Below are positions 19,760 through 28,988 of a stretch of DNA of 64,000 nt, one piece after another (the first letter of the stretch is position 1; each line of letters opens with the position of its first letter). Both the position numbers and the translations under genes were made by a program. The DNA is from Chania multitudinisentens RB-25 (GTDB taxonomy: Bacteria; Pseudomonadota; Gammaproteobacteria; Enterobacterales; Enterobacteriaceae). The notes under the pieces were generated by a model that was not told where the DNA came from, did not search any database, and saw only the letters and a program-made list of their open reading frames with translations. Location: assembly GCF_000520015.2 (NCBI RefSeq), contig NZ_CP007044.2:496001-560000 (forward strand). The letters are read 5' to 3'.

Positions 19760-20743
19760 ATGCGTTTGATTATTGATTGTGATCCAGGAAACGGTATCCC
19801 CGGTGCCAATATTGATGATGGCTTGGCATTATCACTGGCGCTCGCTGCTCCAGAAATCGCACTGGAAATGATTACCACTGTCTCAGGTAATACACCGAGT
19901 GAAGTGGGATTCTCGATTGCCCACACGCTGCTCAGCATCGCGGGGCAAAATGTCCCGGTCTGGCGGGGGGCGTCACAGGCATTGGTCGAACCCGCTGGGC
20001 CGTGGCGCGCGCGGATGGATAGCGGCGCGGGCAACAGTAACGTTAAAGCCATGTGGCAAAACGTCTTACCCCCCGAGCAGCAGCCATCAGGCTCACCTCT
20101 GGCAGCCCATGCGATGGGGGAGCTGATCTGCAACAACCCGGGTGAAATTACCCTGGTGGCGATTGCTCCATTAACGAACATTGCGCATGCCTTACAACTT
20201 TACCCAAAGATGGCCGCAGCCGTTGCTGAAATCGTCATTATGGGCGGCGTCTTCAATGTTGATGGCTATATCAAGGACACCAATTTTGGTATCGATCCCG
20301 AAGCAGCCCATGTCGTCCTGACCAGTGGGGCCAACATCACGCTGGTGCCGATGGATGTCACCACGCAAACCATGCTGACACATCAGGATCTGGATCGGTT
20401 GGCGCAGATTGATTCCCCTTTAAGCCGTTATCTGGTGGAAACCATACGCCCCTGGATCACCTACTCGATGCAAACGCGGCACCTGCCTGGCTGCTGGATC
20501 CATGATGCATTAACGATTGCCTATCTGCTTGATCGCAGCCTTGCTACCTGCAAAGCGTACCATGTTGATGTCGCGCTGGAAGGAGGACTGACGCGAGGGA
20601 CAAGCTGGTGCTATAACCCGGACGAACTGCGTTTGAATGTGGGGATCCCTGCTCCACAGGGCAAAGCGGTACAGGTGCTGCAATCCGTCGATAATGCCAG
20701 ACTGTTATCGATGATTTATACTTTCCTGGGCCAATACCACTAG
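19760..20743 (+). CDS. Inosine/uridine-preferring nucleoside hydrolase family protein
   Basis: A 327-residue enzyme that should hydrolyse the N-glycosidic bond of a ribonucleoside or related N-glycoside. The N-terminal calcium-binding motif is DCDPGN...NIDDGLAL, where the usual DxDPGxDD is interrupted by the insertion GIPGA; this occurs in one branch of the family. Other conserved blocks are VAIAPLTNIAHAL near 135, IVIMGGVFNVDGYIKDTNFG near 155, followed by IDPEAA, and the catalytic-region IHDALTIAYLLD near 248. It starts 26 bases after the LacI gene and is likely in the same operon. Confidence 0.9.
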   Translation: MRLIIDCDPGNGIPGANIDDGLALSLALAAPEIALEMITTVSGNTPSEVGFSIAHTLLSIAGQNVPVWRGASQALVEPAGPWRARMDSGAGNSNVKAMWQNVLPPEQQPSGSPLAAHAMGELICNNPGEITLVAIAPLTNIAHALQLYPKMAAAVAEIVIMGGVFNVDGYIKDTNFGIDPEAAHVVLTSGANITLVPMDVTTQTMLTHQDLDRLAQIDSPLSRYLVETIRPWITYSMQTRHLPGCWIHDALTIAYLLDRSLATCKAYHVDVALEGGLTRGTSWCYNPDELRLNVGIPAPQGKAVQVLQSVDNARLLSMIYTFLGQYH

Positions 20744-20778
20744 CCAAGCGACGTTCGTTCGAATGCCTCCCACGCCAA

Positions 20779-20799
20779 CCCCCGCTCTAAACGCGGGGG
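20779..20799. terminator. Stem-loop between convergent genes
   Basis: CCCCCGC (20779-20785) pairs perfectly with GCGGGGG (20793-20799) around a 7-base loop. It lies between the converging nucleoside hydrolase and adhesin remnant. Neither strand has a clean T-run immediately after the stem, so it is terminator-like rather than classical. Confidence 0.5.
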
Positions 20800-20825
20800 C
20801 AAAACCAGATTAAAAAAACCAAGAA

Positions 20826-21746
20826 CTAAAGACTCCGAACACAAGCAACATAGTGATTGCTACTGTCGATGACGCTGCTGACACGGCCATCGATCAGGCC
20901 CACGTTGAAGCGACTACCGGAACCACTGAACTCACTCGTCCAGTGGCTGCCGCCGAAATTAAAACCGGAGCCATTGTACGCGCCTGATGTTCCCCATTCA
21001 GACCACAATGAACCTATACCTCGGGTGCCAGCACCTAATGTCAACTCCGCTCGGGAGGGCTGATTCAGGCCTTGAGTCGCACACCAACTGGATGCATCAC
21101 TCCAGTTCATCATCGTAAAACCATTATTGATAAACCAATTGTTCAGGGTAAAGGTATAGGCCAATATGCCACCGGAAACCGGGTCGGTGGCCGTCACCGT
21201 CACCGTCCTGTTTGCCGTATTCGGCGGCGCGTTAAAAGACACTCGACCAGCGTTGCTGACTGTCACCCACGCCTGGTCTACCGTCCAGGTATAGTCCCCA
21301 TTGGTCACCGTTGACGTGCCGTCCATCAGAAACTCAAAGAAAGCCGCATTGAACCCGGTAGTTGGAAAACCTTCATTCATCCCGAAAGTCGTACCGTTCA
21401 CATTCAGCCGTACCGCCGTCGGCATCGGTATGACCAATGGCACCCTCAGCGTGTAACGGGTGGTATGCGAGACAGGGCCCGCCGTGGTCGGCAATCCGGT
21501 GGTACTGCTGACCGTCACCGGTGCATTCACCTCTAGTTCCAGCGTCTGGCCCGCAAAGTGGTCACCGAGCGGAACTCCTCGTTCTACCTGCGTCAACGGG
21601 GTGCCGTTGAACAGCCAGACCATCGCGCCATCGGCCTGATTGACCTGCACGCTCAGCCCGGTGTCATCATCCGCATCCTGAGGCACCAGGCCAGCAGTAC
21701 TGGACGAGAGCGTGAACTGGTCCGGTATCAGGCTCCCATCCACCAT
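20826..21746 (-). pseudogene. 3' remnant of a DUF823-type / intimin-like adhesin
   Basis: 306 codons matching the C-terminal end of large enterobacterial adhesins. An Ig-like segment (DYTWTVDQAWVTVSNAGRVS, VTVTATDPVSGG) is followed by a terminal lectin-like module (WSDASSWCATQGLNQPSRAE, IGSLWSEWG, YVACVRSL) with two cysteines. The ATG at 21746 has no ribosome site, no signal peptide is present, and the reading frame enters in the middle of a domain. The start lies only 18 bases after gadC. It is best read as the tail of a longer gene whose 5' part was lost when this end was joined to gadC. A functional short protein is less likely. Confidence 0.7.
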
Positions 21747-21763
21747 GGCATGATGAGTGCGAA

Positions 21764-23302
21764 TTAATGCACTTCTTTGTCATCCACAACGATATGGTGC
21801 GGTGAACGTGCTCTTGGGTGAATGAAAAAATGCCCTTTTGGTGCGGTGTCGGTAGTGATAGGAACCAATTTCACATGATGAGTTTTCCCTTGCTTATCAT
21901 GCAGCGCATAAATGATGAAAGGGATCACCAACACAACCAGGAAACTCGCCGCCAGCAAGCCGGCATAGATGTCATTGGCTTCATTACCCGGTAAGCCTGA
22001 CGGTGGGAAGAACGACACCACAAACGCAACCAGCGAAGTGATTAAACCAACCATCGCTACGGTAATTTTCACCGCGTTACCTCCCGGAATATTAAAGGTG
22101 CGTTTGTTTTCCGGTTGTTTGCGAATCAACGCAATGTAACCCAGGAACAGCAAGAAATAGCTGCACAGGTAAATCACAACGGTCAATGCCAGTGCGATCA
22201 GGAAGGACATATTATTGCCCCCTCCGGTATTGGTCAGAACAACCAGTGCAATTGACGTAATCACCAATTGAGATATCACCAGTACCACGGGCACACCGTT
22301 TTTATTCATTTTAGCAAAACGGGCAGACAAAATACCTTTCTGTGCGGTCACTAACATCCCACGGGAAGGCCCCACGATCCAGGCAGCAATTTCAGCGAGT
22401 ACCCCCAACAGCAACAGTGCCGCAATCACACGGACAGCCCATTCATAACTCGAACCAAAATGATTAATAAGCACCGTAAAGCTCTGCATCACCCCAGCGG
22501 AAAGGTTTATCTGCTCGTGGGGGATCACCGCCGCAATAGAAAGCCCCCCCACTGAACTCAAACAAATCGCAGCAAACATCAACAGCAGCATGGCGAGCGG
22601 ATAATCACGGCCCGGGTTTTTCATTTCATTGACGTGGGTTGCAGAAGCTTCAACCCCCATATAACTCAGGATGAAAGCGACAAACACCACTAACGTTCCG
22701 ATGCTGGTGAAGTCTGGAAAGAATGTCGCAGCACTCATTTCAATCACCACTGGCGCGCCAGAATGCAGGTAGCTGATGACCAGGATCACCAGAATGGCTG
22801 CGGGCAACAATATGCCAGCAAAAAAACCAATCTTCGCGATAAAGGCCGTATTCTTAGTGCCACCAAGTTGGGTGAATGCGAGCCCCCACAAAATAATCAG
22901 CGCAGCAATTGTTTTCACCATCGGATCTTCATTCAGCGCTGGCCACTTAAGGATATAAGAGAGCGCCCCCAGCACGAAGTAGAGCATCGGAATAAAGCCG
23001 ATGGCGATTTGCAAATAGCCAAAAGAGATAGCCGCAAAACCCCATTTTTCCCCCAACGTCTTAGAAACCCAGGTGAAAACGCCCCCTTCTTCCCAACCTT
23101 CTACGGTCGCCATTTCTGCCGCGCACAAGCCAACAGGAATAAACCACAGCAGCCCCCCCAACAGCAGGAAGAAAATAAGAGAAAAACCGGAAGTGGCAAA
23201 AGTCGGGTATTCATATACCGCCATCACCATGGATGCGGTTATCGCAAAAAAACCTAATAGCGATAATTGCTTTGGCACGGCGTTGGCCTGTTTACTGGTC
23301 AT
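21764..23302 (-). CDS. gadC: Glutamate:GABA antiporter GadC
   Basis: A 512-residue APC-superfamily inner-membrane antiporter that exchanges external glutamate for cytosolic GABA in acid resistance. It matches E. coli GadC along its whole length, for example QLSLLGFFAITASMVMAVYE at the N-terminus, GWEEGGVFTWVS near 74, ILSYMGVEASATHVNEMKNP near 214, and the C-terminal plug region (APKGHFFIHPRARSPHHIVV) that closes the channel at neutral pH. The start at 23302 has AGGAG 7 bases upstream; an in-frame extension to 23326 is unlikely. It follows gadB by about 100 bases in the usual gadBC order. Confidence 0.97.
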   Translation of the reverse strand: MTSKQANAVPKQLSLLGFFAITASMVMAVYEYPTFATSGFSLIFFLLLGGLLWFIPVGLCAAEMATVEGWEEGGVFTWVSKTLGEKWGFAAISFGYLQIAIGFIPMLYFVLGALSYILKWPALNEDPMVKTIAALIILWGLAFTQLGGTKNTAFIAKIGFFAGILLPAAILVILVISYLHSGAPVVIEMSAATFFPDFTSIGTLVVFVAFILSYMGVEASATHVNEMKNPGRDYPLAMLLLMFAAICLSSVGGLSIAAVIPHEQINLSAGVMQSFTVLINHFGSSYEWAVRVIAALLLLGVLAEIAAWIVGPSRGMLVTAQKGILSARFAKMNKNGVPVVLVISQLVITSIALVVLTNTGGGNNMSFLIALALTVVIYLCSYFLLFLGYIALIRKQPENKRTFNIPGGNAVKITVAMVGLITSLVAFVVSFFPPSGLPGNEANDIYAGLLAASFLVVLVIPFIIYALHDKQGKTHHVKLVPITTDTAPKGHFFIHPRARSPHHIVVDDKEVH

Positions 23303-23358
23303 AAGAGTTCTCCTGAAGGAAGACAAATAGCTTCTCAGTGAATTTTTTAGTCAGTATT

Positions 23359-23384
23359 ACGGGGCTGCCATCACGGCACCCCGT
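23359..23384 (-). other. Intercistronic hairpin between gadB and gadC
   Basis: ACGGGG (23359-23364) and CCCCGT (23379-23384) form a stem, extended by TGCC/GGCA with a one-base bulge. There is no U-run after it, so it may stabilise gadB mRNA or reduce readthrough rather than terminate. Confidence 0.5.
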
Positions 23385-23404
23385 CGAAGCGTTATGAAAT
23401 AGCG

Positions 23405-24805
23405 TTACCCGTGGTTAAAACCACTCGCTTCTTCTTCACTTAGAGGGTGCGTAACCGGGTGGTTTGCGAAATAGTCTAGCGCTCTTTTAATATCATCAAT
23501 CAGCAGGCAACCGAGATCGTAGCTCACACCATGACGAACCAGAATACGTTGAATCACCAGATCTTCACGATGTGCTGGCATGGAATACGCCGGAACCTGC
23601 CAGCCACGGGAACGTAATTTGTCGGCCAGGTCATAAAGGTTGTAGCCACCCAGTGCCGCATTATCTTTCAGTTTCCACGCCAGCGCAGGGATGCCTTTAC
23701 TGCTGTCACCGTCAAACAGAATTTCAAATGGCCCTATTTTGCCGATTTCTTCGGCCAGATACTGCGCCGTGGCATAGCACGCATTGTGGATTTTCGCGTA
23801 GCCTTCACGGCCAAGACGCAAAAAATTATAGTACTGTGCAACGATCTGCCCGCCAGGACGTGAGAAGTTCAAGGCAAAAGTAGGCATGTTGCCGCCAAGA
23901 TAGTTGACATTGAAGATAAGTTCTTCAGGCAAGTCAGACACTTCTCGCCACACTATCCAGCCCGCACCCAATGGGGCCAAACCAAATTTATGGCCGGAAG
24001 TATTGATGGATTTCACCCGCGGCAAGCGGAAATCCCATTCCAGCTCAGGTACACAGAACGGGGCCAGAAAGCCGCCGCTCGCGCCATCAACGTGCATGGG
24101 AATATCCAGACCGGTTTCGTTTTGCAGTTTATCAAGGGCATCGCTGACCGCTTTAACCGGCTCGTACTGGCAAGTAAATGTCACACCCAATGTGGGCACC
24201 ACGCCAATGGTATTTTCATCAACACGTTTGAGCACTTCTTCCGGGCTCATGATCAGGCGATCGCCTTCCAGCGGGATTTCACGCAGTTCAACGTCAAAGT
24301 AACGGGCAAATTTATGCCAGCAAATCTGTACTGGCCCACAAATCAGGTTCGGTTTATCGGCGGTTAATCCCTGTTCGGCACGTTTTTTACGCCATTGCCA
24401 TTTCAGGGCCAGCCCACCTAGCATCGCGGCTTCAGATGAACCGATGGTGGAGCAGCCCAACGTCGTTTCCGGTGTCGGTGAATTCCATAAATCAGCCAGC
24501 ATTCTTACACAACGTGCTTCAATCTCTGCGGTTTGCGGATATTCATCTTTATCGATCATATTTTTGTCGATCGATAAATCCATTAATTCGCGAATCTCGT
24601 CATCTACCCACGTCTGACAAAATGTTGCCAGATTCTGGCGTGAATTACCGTCCAGCATGAGTTCATCACGAATAGCATTAAAAACATTACGGGGATTACG
24701 TTCTTCAGCCGGGAAAACGGATTTCGGCATTGATTTCGCCAAATCAATGGAGGCGTAAACATCATCATTTTCATTGTAATTGGTAAATACGTTAGTCTTA
24801 TCCAT
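23405..24805 (-). CDS. gadB: Glutamate decarboxylase GadB
   Basis: A 466-residue pyridoxal-phosphate enzyme that converts glutamate to GABA while consuming a proton. The length equals E. coli GadA/GadB. The PLP lysine lies in SINTSGHKFGLAPLG near residue 276, with the upstream HVDGASGG motif near 241. The N-terminal segment (about 1-20) and the C-terminal tail ending SGFNHG, with a penultimate histidine, correspond to the pH-responsive ends that move the enzyme to the membrane and close the active site at neutral pH. It is the first gene of gadBC. No other gad regulators (gadE, gadX, gadW) are in the window. Confidence 0.97.
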   Translation of the reverse strand: MDKTNVFTNYNENDDVYASIDLAKSMPKSVFPAEERNPRNVFNAIRDELMLDGNSRQNLATFCQTWVDDEIRELMDLSIDKNMIDKDEYPQTAEIEARCVRMLADLWNSPTPETTLGCSTIGSSEAAMLGGLALKWQWRKKRAEQGLTADKPNLICGPVQICWHKFARYFDVELREIPLEGDRLIMSPEEVLKRVDENTIGVVPTLGVTFTCQYEPVKAVSDALDKLQNETGLDIPMHVDGASGGFLAPFCVPELEWDFRLPRVKSINTSGHKFGLAPLGAGWIVWREVSDLPEELIFNVNYLGGNMPTFALNFSRPGGQIVAQYYNFLRLGREGYAKIHNACYATAQYLAEEIGKIGPFEILFDGDSSKGIPALAWKLKDNAALGGYNLYDLADKLRSRGWQVPAYSMPAHREDLVIQRILVRHGVSYDLGCLLIDDIKRALDYFANHPVTHPLSEEEASGFNHG

Positions 24806-25614
24806 AGCATTACCCTTAAAGAAATTGTATTGAATTTTAATGTATTAACTCATGCATCCTGAAGCGGTTAAAACTTTTCAAAACGATGCAGTAGAATTCC
24901 TTTCTTTACATCATGCCGTTCACACATCATTTATTTTCTTCACACAGTGTGACTGTCAAGGGCTCTGCAACATTTAATATATTCCAAAAACCTTAAAAAG
25001 ACAAAAAGGTAAGCAAAATAGGAATTTTTTCATCGGCTAATCGCTATTTCCATAGTCCACAAAGCCAAAATTTGCCGCTATTTTTATATTCTAAATTATT
25101 ATAAAAAAAGTAACGCTCTAGATGATGGTTAATAAAAAACGCCAGACCACTTTGCCCTGGCGCTCACCATGCAGGGCTTGAAGTTCCAGACAGCAAGGGT
25201 TAGAGAGTAATTGGGCTTCCAAACGCCACCCACCTATTTAGCGTCACAAACAGAGCTTCCACATTAAACACCCGGTAAATTAATGCCGATTTAGAGATAC
25301 TTAGCCGAGTAGAGCTCCAGGTTGATTTATATTATATATCATCAAGGAAAACTCCCAAAAATAGGTATTTTCTGAACCAGAAAATACTTCATAAGTGAAT
25401 AAAAACCTCGGCGAAACATATTCACTCCTTTTTAAAAGCCTGAATGCTCAATATAAAATCACCTAACAAGGTGACAAACTCGCTGCGAAAATAGGTTTTA
25501 CAAATAACCGCTTAATATTTATGGTCTAAAGCGGCCATGAAAGGCTTTACATCACAGATGCTCATGAAAATAAAGCGCCAAGCTTATGCATTGATTTGGC
25601 AAGGTGTGGCTTGA
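24806..25614. promoter_or_regulatory. 800-base gene-poor region upstream of gadB
   Basis: The right-hand flank of gadB (24806-25100) is AT-rich and must hold the gadBC promoter. It includes a perfect 13-base palindrome TCACACAGTGTGA (24940-24952). I could not recognise a GadE-box with confidence. A minus-strand terminator lies at 25131-25162 with no gene ending near it. The stretch 25163-25614 shows no supported ORF; short peptide-like runs on the minus strand are interrupted by stops. Confidence 0.4.
25131..25162 (-). terminator. Rho-independent terminator with no adjacent gene
   Basis: Read on the minus strand, CGCCAG (25162-25157) pairs with CTGGCG (25145-25140), followed by TTTTTTATT. 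The nearest minus-strand gene stop (mdtP-like, 25615) is about 450 bases upstream, so it may end a long 3' UTR or a small RNA. Confidence 0.65.
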
Positions 25615-27114
25615 TCAGTCAGCCTGCGTCATTTTTCCCATCACAAAAGCAAGATTCGATGCAGCAATTAATGCCGCAGCGTGGGCGTCCGTACTCATTT
25701 GCTGGGCAGTAAGCAGGCCATTGGCGGCCTCATTGGCAACCGTGATGGTTCCTACGCCGTTGCGATATGATTCGAGTGCAGCGTCATAGGTAATGAACGC
25801 CGTTTTCACCAGGTTCAACGCTGCTTTATTTGACTCAAGCGCAGAATGCAACGTATCAGCAGCGACGACAATTTCACGAACCGCCAGCTCCTGTGTCTTT
25901 TTAAAACCTTCATTCGTTGCGGCAGCGCGAGATTCGGCCTCTTTAACCCGAGCCGCTCGCAGTCCTCCGTCGTAAAGAGGCACGCTGACGCCCAGCAGAA
26001 TGCTCGAAGAAGAGGTCTGCGGGCCAATTGGCGGTAGCCCTTGTACATCGAAGCGCCCATTGCCCCCGGCAACCACTCCCGCGAGGTAAACTTTTGGCAG
26101 AAAATCCGCCTCAACGGCCTTGATACCTGATGCTGCGGCTTGTACATCGGCATAGCTTGCCAATACGTCTGGCCGCTGGGAAAGGGCCAGTTTAATCATC
26201 GCTTGCGTAGGTGGGCTGGTCATTTCAGGCAGCGGTTTATCCTCTGTCAGAGCCACTTTGAACCGTGATAAAGGCGAGATGCCCATCGCACCCAGTAATG
26301 CCTGCCAGCTATCACGCTCGGCTCCCTGTGACACAACGCGATTCAATTCCGCCTGCGCGACCTGCTGTTGCGCCTGCGCCACTTCGACCGCCGTAGCGAT
26401 ACCTTTATTTCTCCGTGCCTGGGCAGCCTGCAAAATCATCTGGCTGTTGTGTAATGTGCCCTGCGCGACTTTGCTGCGCGCCACCGCCGCACCGTATTGA
26501 AAATAAGTGCGCGTCACATCATAGATAAGCTTTTGATGCATGCCGTTAAAGGTGACATTGGCCGCATAAGATGTGTATTTGGCCGCCTCCTGTAACGCGC
26601 TGCGTTGCCCAAAATCGAAGATTAACCATTGCAGCGCCAGCGCAGGCACCACGGCGCTGCTAGACGTATCCAGATCCTGCTGAGCCCCCACTTTGTATGG
26701 TAACGGCGTGCGTGTACTTTGATAACCGCCAATCACGCTTGCTGAAATCATCGGCAAAAATGTTGACTCAACCATGCCCACCGCCAATGCGGCCTGGCGC
26801 GCTTGCTGCCAGGCGATACGGGTATCCTGATTTTGCATCTGGGCAATATCAATCAGTTCTGGTAACTGATAAACATGTTCGATATCCATCGCTGGCGGTG
26901 GCGAAAGTTCTGCCACAAGAGGATTAGCCGGAACGGAAAAATTGCCACCGCTGTTCATCGTGGGAGAGGCGTTGGGAGCCCAAGGCGAAGAGGGGGATGC
27001 GGGGGCCAGATCCAGTTGGTCCGTGGCACAGCCTGTCAGCATCCACAGTCCCATAACGGTGCAAATAACACGTTTTTTATTACTTAAAGCCATTTGCACT
27101 ATGGGCTGCCTCAT
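25615..27114 (-). CDS. mdtP: MdtP-like outer-membrane factor lipoprotein
   Basis: A 499-residue TolC-superfamily outer-membrane channel of the NodT lipoprotein type. A lipobox (LWMLTGCATD) ends the signal peptide near residue 29. Two long coiled-coil/beta repeats follow, with family blocks such as LPELIDIAQMQNQDTRIAWQ, ALQWLIFDFGQR and the duplicated RPDVLASYADVQAA / LLGVSVPLYDGG. It overlaps the end of the MdtO-like gene by ATGA, the last step of a tightly coupled ytcA-mdtN-mdtO-mdtP order. It should form the outer-membrane exit of this tripartite efflux system. The natural substrates are unknown. Confidence 0.88.
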   Translation of the reverse strand: MRQPIVQMALSNKKRVICTVMGLWMLTGCATDQLDLAPASPSSPWAPNASPTMNSGGNFSVPANPLVAELSPPPAMDIEHVYQLPELIDIAQMQNQDTRIAWQQARQAALAVGMVESTFLPMISASVIGGYQSTRTPLPYKVGAQQDLDTSSSAVVPALALQWLIFDFGQRSALQEAAKYTSYAANVTFNGMHQKLIYDVTRTYFQYGAAVARSKVAQGTLHNSQMILQAAQARRNKGIATAVEVAQAQQQVAQAELNRVVSQGAERDSWQALLGAMGISPLSRFKVALTEDKPLPEMTSPPTQAMIKLALSQRPDVLASYADVQAAASGIKAVEADFLPKVYLAGVVAGGNGRFDVQGLPPIGPQTSSSSILLGVSVPLYDGGLRAARVKEAESRAAATNEGFKKTQELAVREIVVAADTLHSALESNKAALNLVKTAFITYDAALESYRNGVGTITVANEAANGLLTAQQMSTDAHAAALIAASNLAFVMGKMTQAD

Positions 27115-28988
27115 TTCAGAAGTTCCTCAAGTCGCTTGATACTTTGTTGAATTCTCAGATCAACGGGTGATGCCGTTGCAGTGAAGCAGCGCGTGACGTC
27201 AGCGGTGTTGGCCGCATTATCCTTCGCGCAGAGGCGGCGAAGCCGTTCAACATCGCCTGGCGATTTTTTAACGGGTAAAAAGAGCGGTGGGCACACTGTT
27301 TCTATTTCGTTAAGAATATCTTTCAGACGAATATATTCATCATGCGCTGGACGTAGCGAAGGTGGTTCAAAAGGAAGTAATTTCAATGCCTCACGAGCGC
27401 CTGCAATCTCCTCTTCAACGCGGGTGGCCGCTCTGATTGCCGCCGGGCGTGCGCCCGCTGGAAGCGCCGCCAGATTAAGCAAACTGGTGAGCGCATTACG
27501 GATGCGGTGGCGCACCGAATCGACAATGGCAGCCGGCCAGAGTTGAGTAAATATCAAATACACCACCAGATTGCCTAACAGTATCCCTAACACTCTATCA
27601 AGCGCTACCGCCAAATCCGTGCTCGGCCCAAACCCATTTAAGACGGTAAGCAGAAAAGCCAGCCCGATCTGGATCCCCGCATAGGCAATGCGTTCATTGC
27701 CGCTGGATACCCACGCCGCCAACAGTAACGCCCCAAAGATCAACGCCATTAGCTGACCGATATCCGTCATCCAGGGAATAATAAAAATAATCGACAACAC
27801 GCCTATCAGCGCGCCAATCAGGCACCCGACGATCCGCAACGCCAACTTGTGCACCGTCTCTCCGGTCGTTCCCAAGGCTGCCACATAGCAAGTAATCATC
27901 GCGGTGTGAATGTCCTGCCAGTCCAATGCCGTATAGACGAGATAGCAGATAATGCTGGCAGCCGTGGTCTTTAGCGCAAAATATTGGTGAACAGGGCTGG
28001 TAAACGCGTCTTCAACAAAAAATGATGCCTTCGGCGCATTGGTGTCAACGGTGTTATCCGGCTGGGCAAGCGCCAGCACAGCATCTTTCATTTCGCCTGC
28101 GTCATGCGGCTGGGCAAAGGTTGGGGTTTCCACTGCGCGGCCTTCGGAGATAGCCAGTGCCGCCGCACTGCACCAGTCTGCCAACTCAAGGCGTGTTGAC
28201 GCTGACGTTGATGCGGATAGGGCAGAGATGGCCAATAGCAGCCGGTAGCTGCTTTTCACTGCGGACTCAAGCCAGGCAGCCTCAGCCGCAGGGCGCAGAT
28301 GAAAAATACGAATCAGAAGCGCGCGTTGCTGATGTTCATTTTGCCCTTCCAGCAGCAAGGCTTTGATCTTTTCCAGACTGGTGGGATCGGGTTGCCGTAA
28401 TGCGCCTGCGGCGATCGCTAAACGTGCGGACAAACTGGCACGCAGCAATTTCCATGGCGCCCTGCCCAGAAACAAATTGAACACCACTAACAGCATCATG
28501 GGTGAAACGGCCATTAGCCAGGCGTAAAGCACGGCCCTTGTTGCTAATTCCCCGTTCGGCACATTGCCAAGTAAGGACATAACAAAAGCGATGACCAACG
28601 CAATAATGCTGCCCACTGGCCCTAACTTGCTGGCTGAACCCAACCAGAGAAACGCGAAGGAGCTGATAACCAATACCGCCATGCGCAACGGCGCAGACGC
28701 CAAAGCGTAGGGAAGTATCAGTAAAAGTACGCCTACCACAATCGAGATTAATATCGATACCGCAATGGCCATCACCATACTTTCTACGGCATCCGGCTTC
28801 ATAACGAATAAGATGAGGTAACAGCTAATGGCAGATTCGGGAATGCCGTAAAGCATGGCGATCATCGCCATTAATGCACATAACGCCCCCACGCGCCAGG
28901 ACATGGCAAATCGCCCGGGGAACCAGGCCAGATCGGCTTTCACCTGGCGGAGCACTGCGCCCCGCGCCCAGTTAACAGTCGTCGTCAT
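27111..28988 (-). CDS. mdtO: MdtO-like FUSC-family inner-membrane efflux protein
   Basis: A 625-residue protein of the fusaric-acid-resistance/aromatic-acid exporter family. It has two blocks of hydrophobic segments (about residues 30-180 and 345-500), each followed by a cytosolic domain, which is the normal FUSC layout. The ATG at 28988 overlaps the MdtN-like gene by 17 bases; a GTG at 29009 is also possible. The family (AaeB, MdtO, FusB-type) exports aromatic carboxylates and some drugs with an HlyD-type partner. Here the partner is the overlapping upstream gene. The name follows operon order and partner similarity. Confidence 0.86.
   Translation of the reverse strand: MTTTVNWARGAVLRQVKADLAWFPGRFAMSWRVGALCALMAMIAMLYGIPESAISCYLILFVMKPDAVESMVMAIAVSILISIVVGVLLLILPYALASAPLRMAVLVISSFAFLWLGSASKLGPVGSIIALVIAFVMSLLGNVPNGELATRAVLYAWLMAVSPMMLLVVFNLFLGRAPWKLLRASLSARLAIAAGALRQPDPTSLEKIKALLLEGQNEHQQRALLIRIFHLRPAAEAAWLESAVKSSYRLLLAISALSASTSASTRLELADWCSAAALAISEGRAVETPTFAQPHDAGEMKDAVLALAQPDNTVDTNAPKASFFVEDAFTSPVHQYFALKTTAASIICYLVYTALDWQDIHTAMITCYVAALGTTGETVHKLALRIVGCLIGALIGVLSIIFIIPWMTDIGQLMALIFGALLLAAWVSSGNERIAYAGIQIGLAFLLTVLNGFGPSTDLAVALDRVLGILLGNLVVYLIFTQLWPAAIVDSVRHRIRNALTSLLNLAALPAGARPAAIRAATRVEEEIAGAREALKLLPFEPPSLRPAHDEYIRLKDILNEIETVCPPLFLPVKKSPGDVERLRRLCAKDNAANTADVTRCFTATASPVDLRIQQSIKRLEELLK

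Noticed and set aside
20779..20799. Classical rho-independent terminator
   Set aside because: The stem is strong but a T-run does not follow directly on either strand, so it is described only as terminator-like.
22763..23257. Plus-strand frame of 164 residues across gadC
   Set aside because: It is antisense to a gene with full-length GadC identity.
24940..24952. TCACACAGTGTGA as a CRP site
   Set aside because: The half-sites are in inverted order relative to TGTGA-N6-TCACA, so it does not fit CRP. It is kept only as an unassigned palindrome.
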